Source: Candidatus Poribacteria bacterium
GTDB taxonomy: Bacteria > Poribacteria > WGA-4E > WGA-3G
Direction of reading: 5' to 3'
Assembly: GCA_022823085.1 (NCBI GenBank)
Contig: JAJDXV010000052.1
Span: 1-53,886, forward strand
DNA: 53,886 nt
Part shown: positions 50,130-53,886 of the stretch, one piece after another
Layout: each line of letters begins with the position of its first letter
Numbering within the stretch: position 1 is the first letter of the stretch
The notes under the pieces: generated by a model
Databases searched by the model: none
What the model was told of the DNA's origin: nothing
What the model saw: the letters and a program-made list of their open reading frames with translations, nothing else
Program-made: the position numbers and the translations under genes

Positions 50130-51056
50130 TTAATGGGTCTCAGATTCTTCAGGTTCAGCGTCTGTATCCACATCGTCCGGCGTTTCGGTATCAGTAGAAG
50201 GTTCACCGTTTGCATCCGATGGGGTTTCAGAGGCTACGGGATCTGCTTCCGATTGCTCATCGGTGCCGTTTTCAGTATCAGCCTCTTCTTCTGCTGGTTC
50301 TTCTGTTTTCTCTGGATCGGATGTGGACGTTTCTGATTCACCGGTGTTAGTATCGTTTTCAGTGTTAGTACCAGTTTCGACATTATCTTCTGCTTCTGGA
50401 GCGACCGGTGCAGCCTGTGTAACGGTTACCTTGAATTTAACGCCCCCTTCGCCTGTCTGTTTACCTGTCGTCCGATTGAAAGTGAAAAGCTTGGTTTCAA
50501 GCCTATCCTTGTTTTGCAAGACGACGACGTTCTCCTTGAGCGTAATAATATTCGTCAGATTGTTCATGATGGCGTGGTCACAGGTGGCAAAAATATTTTG
50601 ATCACGGATTTCGACATTACCTTCAGCGACAATCTCTGTCGTTGTATCAGTTTCAGGGTCACTCTTCAGCGTAATTTTATCGGCGTTAAGAAACCCGATC
50701 TCAACATCTTGTTCGTTATAACGGACCGTCTTGGCGTTGCCGATAAGGATCGTTATACCGTCCTTATCATATCTCTCCATTCTATCTGCGGTGCCGGTGA
50801 TCTTTTCTTTCGGCATTTCTGACGGGACATCCGTATTTTCAGTGGTGTCCGCCGCTTGCCCGGTATTTTCTGTGATTTGTGTCTCTACTGTATGAGTTGC
50901 TGGAGGTTCCGGATCTTGAGCAACAGCAGTTAGGGAAATAAGAAACACCAGAAGCATGAGGAAACCGACAGACGCACAGAATTTGCAGCGTCGAGACCTC
51001 CGTTCACGCTTACTCTGATTCAATTGGGTTTTTATGCTATTCATGCGTTTTCTCAT
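50130..51056 (-). CDS. lptA: LptA/OstA-like periplasmic LPS transport protein with acidic tail
   Basis: A 308-residue protein. A positively charged N-terminus and hydrophobic segment (ASVGFLMLLVFLISLTAVAQ) form a signal peptide. Residues about 75-205 are an OstA/LptA-type beta-jellyroll (KITGTADRMERYDKDGITIL, ATCDHAIMNNLTNIITLKEN, VVVLQNKDRLETKLFTFNRT). The C-terminal 95 residues are an Asp/Glu/Thr/Ser/Pro-rich low-complexity tail (EEPAEEEADTENGTDEQSEA) not found in typical LptA. The start overlaps the lptC end. LptA bridges the periplasm for LPS; the tail's role is unknown. A second ATG at 51044 is an equally possible start. Confidence 0.82.
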   Translation of the reverse strand: MRKRMNSIKTQLNQSKRERRSRRCKFCASVGFLMLLVFLISLTAVAQDPEPPATHTVETQITENTGQAADTTENTDVPSEMPKEKITGTADRMERYDKDGITILIGNAKTVRYNEQDVEIGFLNADKITLKSDPETDTTTEIVAEGNVEIRDQNIFATCDHAIMNNLTNIITLKENVVVLQNKDRLETKLFTFNRTTGKQTGEGGVKFKVTVTQAAPVAPEAEDNVETGTNTENDTNTGESETSTSDPEKTEEPAEEEADTENGTDEQSEADPVASETPSDANGEPSTDTETPDDVDTDAEPEESETH

Positions 51057-51684
51057 CTTTTTGATAAAGGGTAAATCGATTGTTTTTCATTTTTATGGTT
51101 TCAAGTGCAGGGCTTGCCAACAGTTCCGTTCCGACCCAGGTGGAATCACCACGTACAATTGTGGCTTCCTCAGGCGCGTACAACCTACCCGCGAGGTTTC
51201 GCCAATGGAGGACCTCAGTAAGCAATTTACCGTCTCTGCTGACACCGACGACATTTCCCGTGAGATGTAGGTTGTCTTTCTGAGTACCATTGAGAAATTG
51301 TTTCCCTTTCTGACTATTGATGGTCATAGAAACAACACCATCCTCAAAAATCTGAACGGTCGGATTTTCCACTTCAATGTAACTGCCATGAAATGTTGAA
51401 GTATCACCGATAAGTGTCCATTTGACGATACCGGCTTCAGTGTGTTGCGTGGAAAACCTGTCCAGTTTCTGTTTTGGAACGGGTTCTACAGCTGCATTTG
51501 GGGCACCAACCGGTGTTTCGGAACTTCTACAACATGTTATGCAAAGCAGGAGACACAACGATATTCCTATAGAAATGTAACTAATTCTGTGTCTTCCAGC
51601 GCCGATGCATCCATATCCATTGCGCCGGATATGCCCGAATGTAGGATTCAATAATTTTTGTGAATCTCTGTGTATTAATAACAA
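51037..51684 (-). CDS. lptC: LptC-like LPS transport protein
   Basis: An LptC/YrbK-like protein with one N-terminal membrane anchor (SYISIGISLCLLLCITCC) and a periplasmic beta-jellyroll region: WTLIGDTSTFHGSYIEVENP, then VQIFEDGVVSMTINSQKG, and LHLTGNVVGVSRDGKLLTEV. The 5' end is uncertain. The frame is open to 51684, inside the acyltransferase gene, with a TTG there and no ATG near the anchor. An ATT just before the anchor follows CTGGAAG and would fit an overlap with the acyltransferase stop at 51581. The gene lies between lpxL-like and lptA, as expected. Confidence 0.8.
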   Translation of the reverse strand: MLLIHRDSQKLLNPTFGHIRRNGYGCIGAGRHRISYISIGISLCLLLCITCCRSSETPVGAPNAAVEPVPKQKLDRFSTQHTEAGIVKWTLIGDTSTFHGSYIEVENPTVQIFEDGVVSMTINSQKGKQFLNGTQKDNLHLTGNVVGVSRDGKLLTEVLHWRNLAGRLYAPEEATIVRGDSTWVGTELLASPALETIKMKNNRFTLYQKDEKTHE

Positions 51685-52453
51685 GGTCTTTCTCTTTCAC
51701 GTATGTCCGTTTCAACACCAAAGGGGGTTCTATGATCGCTCGGTGTGAACCATCGGGTTGACGGATAATAAACGACGGTAGTATGGCGGCACCTGTTTTC
51801 AGGGCAATAGCAATTGGACTATACGGTGTATAAGCGCGTCTACCAAAAAAATCCACAAAAACACCGCTCACGGTTGTGTCAACATCGGCGACGATACCGA
51901 GTAGCTCATTGCGTTTGAGGCACCGAAGCGCGTGGCGGATCCCCGTATCTCGGTCAATAGTCGTATATCCTGCTCGCTCACGGTAACGGGAAACCAAGGC
52001 GTTTAGACGCGGTGATCGCAGCTCACGGACAATAGGGGTCAGTGGGGCAACTGTGGCAGAGATGCTCGCAGCGAGGAGTTCCCAATTCCCGAAATGTCCC
52101 GTTAAAATAATCGCGCCTTTCCCTTCTGCCAATGCACGTTCTACATGCTCAACGCCTTCAAGTTTAACGTATCGCCGGATTTGCTGCTTATCTAAACGTG
52201 GAAACCGCAGGAATTCTACAACAGTTTTGCCGAGGTGTTGGAAACACTGCTTGGCAATTGTTCTCACACGACGTTTATCTGAAAGCAGCAAACTACAACG
52301 GAGATGTTCGGATGCCAATTTCCGCTGCTGAGATGCAAACCAAAACACGAGCGTTCCCAAGCAGCCACCGATAACGAGACTCATCCGACGCGGCAGTCGA
52401 GATACGCAGAATCCAATCACTGTGGCAACAAAAGCATAACACCAATCCTTCAT
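51581..52453 (-). CDS. LpxL/HtrB-like lipid A acyltransferase family protein
   Basis: A 290-residue lysophospholipid/lipid A acyltransferase family protein. A membrane segment lies at the N-terminus (VIGGCLGTLVFWFAS). The H-x4-E catalytic motif is GHFGNWELLA, followed by TPIVRELRSPRLNALVSRYR, the DVDTTVSGVFVDFFGR segment and the C-terminal WIWMHRRWK. This fits secondary acylation of lipid A. It heads the lpt-rpoN-hpf gene run. The ATG lies only about 3-4 bases after the predicted transcription start, so the mRNA may be leaderless. Confidence 0.88.
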   Translation of the reverse strand: MKDWCYAFVATVIGFCVSRLPRRMSLVIGGCLGTLVFWFASQQRKLASEHLRCSLLLSDKRRVRTIAKQCFQHLGKTVVEFLRFPRLDKQQIRRYVKLEGVEHVERALAEGKGAIILTGHFGNWELLAASISATVAPLTPIVRELRSPRLNALVSRYRERAGYTTIDRDTGIRHALRCLKRNELLGIVADVDTTVSGVFVDFFGRRAYTPYSPIAIALKTGAAILPSFIIRQPDGSHRAIIEPPLVLKRTYVKEKDLVINTQRFTKIIESYIRAYPAQWIWMHRRWKTQN

Positions 52454-52462
52454 CGTAATAAT

Positions 52463-52491
52463 AGTATACTCAATTTCTCACAAAATTACAA
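52463..52491 (-). promoter_or_regulatory. predicted promoter of the lpxL-lpt-rpoN gene run
   Basis: On the minus strand TTGTAA (52491-52486), a 17-base spacer and TATACT (52468-52463). Initiation would fall near 52456, almost at the ATG at 52453. Confidence 0.55.
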
Positions 52492-52496
52492 AGAAA

Positions 52497-52554
52497 AATG
52501 TAACGCAACACAAATCCTGCTATGTGTAGGCAGAATTTGTTACTTCGTTGCATT
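52497..52554. repeat. 58-bp imperfect inverted repeat
   Basis: AATGTAACGCAACACAAATC, CTGC and a TATGTGTAG loop are mirrored by GCAGAATTTGTTACTTCGTT and GCATT. The arms share AATG, AACG and CAAAT-CTGC when inverted. It resembles a small hairpin repeat or MITE end pair. The rest of 52555-52729 shows nothing recognisable. Confidence 0.5.
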
Positions 52555-52729
52555 GAGGGATAATTCTCTTTATTTTTTTGATGTCCTTACGGTTTATCGG
52601 ATGGGTGTCTGAATCGCGAATTTTGCGGAGATTGATTATACAGGATCGTCTGAATCAAACGAGAGTTTTGTAAAAACGCGATTTGGTGCTTGTCGTAGGC
52701 AGTTTTTTAGCATTTGCCATATATCAAGT

Positions 52730-53121
52730 TCACGCTGAATCAAGATGAGAGGATGGTTGCTCAAGATAGGCTTGATAGAGTTGACGCTTGAGATCCGCAT
52801 TGATCTTTGGTTGTGATAATTTCGATAATTTCTTGTAGAGTTCTAACTTGCTATTGACGAAATCCAATAAAATTTCATCAATCACATCATCAAACTTACG
52901 TTTTTTGTTAGTTTCTGTATTATTCGCCTTGATCACCTGTCGCAATTCTTCATGCTGACAAACTTTTTGGTAAATGTTCTCAATATTAACTTTATCTTCC
53001 ATTGTGAAATCTGTCTGATATGCCTCGTTCAGCGCGTTTCAGATTGTAATGGCCGGTAGCGCGACTGTTCCAGGTGTGCTTCAATGTGATCTTCAAATCT
53101 TTGTTCTGTATACGTCGGCAT
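52730..53121 (-). pseudogene. hsdR: type I restriction hsdR gene reduced to its two ends
   Basis: On the minus strand an ATG at 53121 begins MPTYTEQRFEDHIEAHLEQS, the N-terminus typical of HsdR proteins, and stops after 30 codons at about 53030. Another frame then continues from about 53029 as NEAYQTDFTMEDKVNIENIY and runs to 52730 through FDDVIDEILLDFVNSKLELY and INADLKRQLYQAYL, the helical C-terminus of HsdR. The roughly 900 residues between, including nuclease and helicase domains, are missing. No hsdM or hsdS is adjacent. The gene is dead, a deletion derivative of a type I restriction subunit. Confidence 0.8.
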
Positions 53122-53160
53122 GATCTAAATCTCGTTAAATAGATAGGGGGTGTTGCTGCA

Positions 53161-53742
53161 TCAGGAGAGATGCGTATCTATTTCCTCTAAACTTTGTGCG
53201 GTCATGGCTTGTTCTAAGAGCGTGTCGAGAAGCGATAGGTTGTGGATGTTGCTGATTTCGCGGGAGAGCACTTCAGGGACGTTTTGAAATCGGAACTGCA
53301 AGAGTTTGAGGACTGCGTCCTGTTTGCCTTTCGCTTCGCCTTGTTCTACGAGAAATTCGGCTGTTGTTTGTGCCATCGTGTTTAACTCCTTATCGTCTTG
53401 AATGTGTTGCGTAATAATATCTACTAACGCATCGCGTTCCTCAAGAGAACGCCGGTGGAATATCAACTGCACAAAATACCGGAGTGCTTCTGCAACTTGC
53501 GGTGCGAAATCTTCATCTATTGATGCTAAATGCGACACGGCATCTGTTAGGGCTTCGCTTATCTCTGTCTTGTCTGCATGCTCCTTTTGAAGCACACGGA
53601 GCAACTGAGGCTCCGGTCGGGGAAGTGTTCTATCTGCGTATCTTGTGTTTCGGACATAGATGTCTATAGTTTCCAAGTGTTGAAAAACGTTTTGTAAAGT
53701 ATAACATAGAAATACGGAAAAAATCAACGTGATATGTATCAC
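53161..53742 (-). pseudogene. C-terminal fragment of an Rpn/YhgA-type nuclease-transposase family gene
   Basis: An ORF of up to 193 codons. The recognisable part starts near HLETIDIYVRNTRYADRT and runs through VAEALRYFVQLIFHRRS, then AEFLVEQGEAKGKQDAVLKL and LQFRFQNVPEVLSREISNIH, the C-terminal half of Rpn/PDDEXK_2 proteins (DUF4351-like tail). The N-terminal nuclease domain with its PD-(D/E)xK motif is absent, and the first 20 codons look like random upstream sequence. A MITE-like element begins right next to the break at 53747. It may be a remnant or an N-terminally truncated, still expressed protein. Confidence 0.65.
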
Positions 53743-53746
53743 ACGC

Positions 53747-53886
53747 CAGGGGTATTCAATTGTACGATTTGGATCATGGTTTTGCTTTACATGTGTGCCC
53801 GTTCTTAGGAAAGATCGCGAGCGCAGCTCGCTCCTACAGAGGAAGACGTATCCATATATATAAAGTGAATAGGTACAATTGAATGG
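53747..53886. mobile_element. MITE, CAGG family, copy 2 (runs off the window)
   Basis: The left end CAGGGGTATTCAATTGTAC (53747-53765) is inverted at the window edge as GTACAATTGAATGG (53873-53886). The interior shares GAAAGATCGCGAGCGCAGC, CTACAGAG and TATAAAGTGAAT with the element at 17221. The last bases and any target duplication lie outside the window. Confidence 0.7.

Overview
The window looks like chromosomal DNA of a diderm bacterium, most plausibly a Candidatus Poribacteria-like lineage. That assignment is an inference. It rests on three large secreted proteins ending in the same NYPNPFNPETWIPYQL sorting-type domain, internalin-like leucine-rich repeats, phytanoyl-CoA dioxygenase, Gfo/Idh and amidohydrolase genes typical of that group, and abundant palindromic intergenic repeats. 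The lptC-lptA-lptB genes with an LpxL-like acyltransferase indicate an LPS-type outer membrane.

Region 1 (1-5750, minus strand) is an informational locus read from one near-consensus promoter at 5715-5743: tRNA-Ser(TGA), tRNA-Ser(GCT), tRNA-Arg(ACG), tadA, tRNA-Ser(CGA), tRNA-Ala(CGC), tRNA-Ser(GGA), a large-type SRP RNA, dnaX, ybaB, recR and an M28 peptidase. The order tRNA-Ser / tadA / SRP RNA / dnaX / ybaB / recR matches the known Bacillus arrangement. All four serine isoacceptors are here, and the tRNA-Arg(ACG) beside tadA is the classic TadA substrate.

Region 2 (5750-22150) is mixed. It holds a membrane hydrolase, an HNH protein, a trypsin-like gene split by a MITE, an internally deleted insertion sequence, a HAF-repeat secreted protein, threonine synthase, a phosphodiester glycosidase, a zinc alcohol dehydrogenase, a RelE-type toxin-antitoxin pair coupled to hemW, corA, a Gfo/Idh oxidoreductase and an MFS exporter. 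Two MITE families sit between genes.

Region 3 (22560-31300) is the most unusual part: three consecutive plus-strand genes that all carry LRRs. The first fuses an ECF sigma factor to a membrane helix, LRRs and a glycosidase-like domain. The second is a secreted LRR protein with a type I dockerin. The third is a secreted di-haem cytochrome/LRR protein with a cohesin-like domain. This suggests an envelope sensing and adhesion or assembly module under sigma-factor control.

Region 4 (31390-46400) carries ubiX, a D-threonine-aldolase-like gene, a PhyH dioxygenase, an amidohydrolase, a toxin-antitoxin pair, yraN, a fragment of an MvaI/BcnI-type restriction gene, gatB, an aldo/keto reductase, a TPR lytic transglycosylase, nadB, a thioesterase and valS.

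Region 5 (46400-53886, minus strand) is lpxL-like, lptC, lptA, lptB, rpoN, hpf: the conserved lpt-rpoN-hpf neighbourhood, here with an unusually long RpoN. The right edge holds a type I restriction hsdR gene reduced to its two ends, an Rpn/YhgA-type fragment and part of a second-family MITE. I found no CRISPR array, rRNA or prophage.
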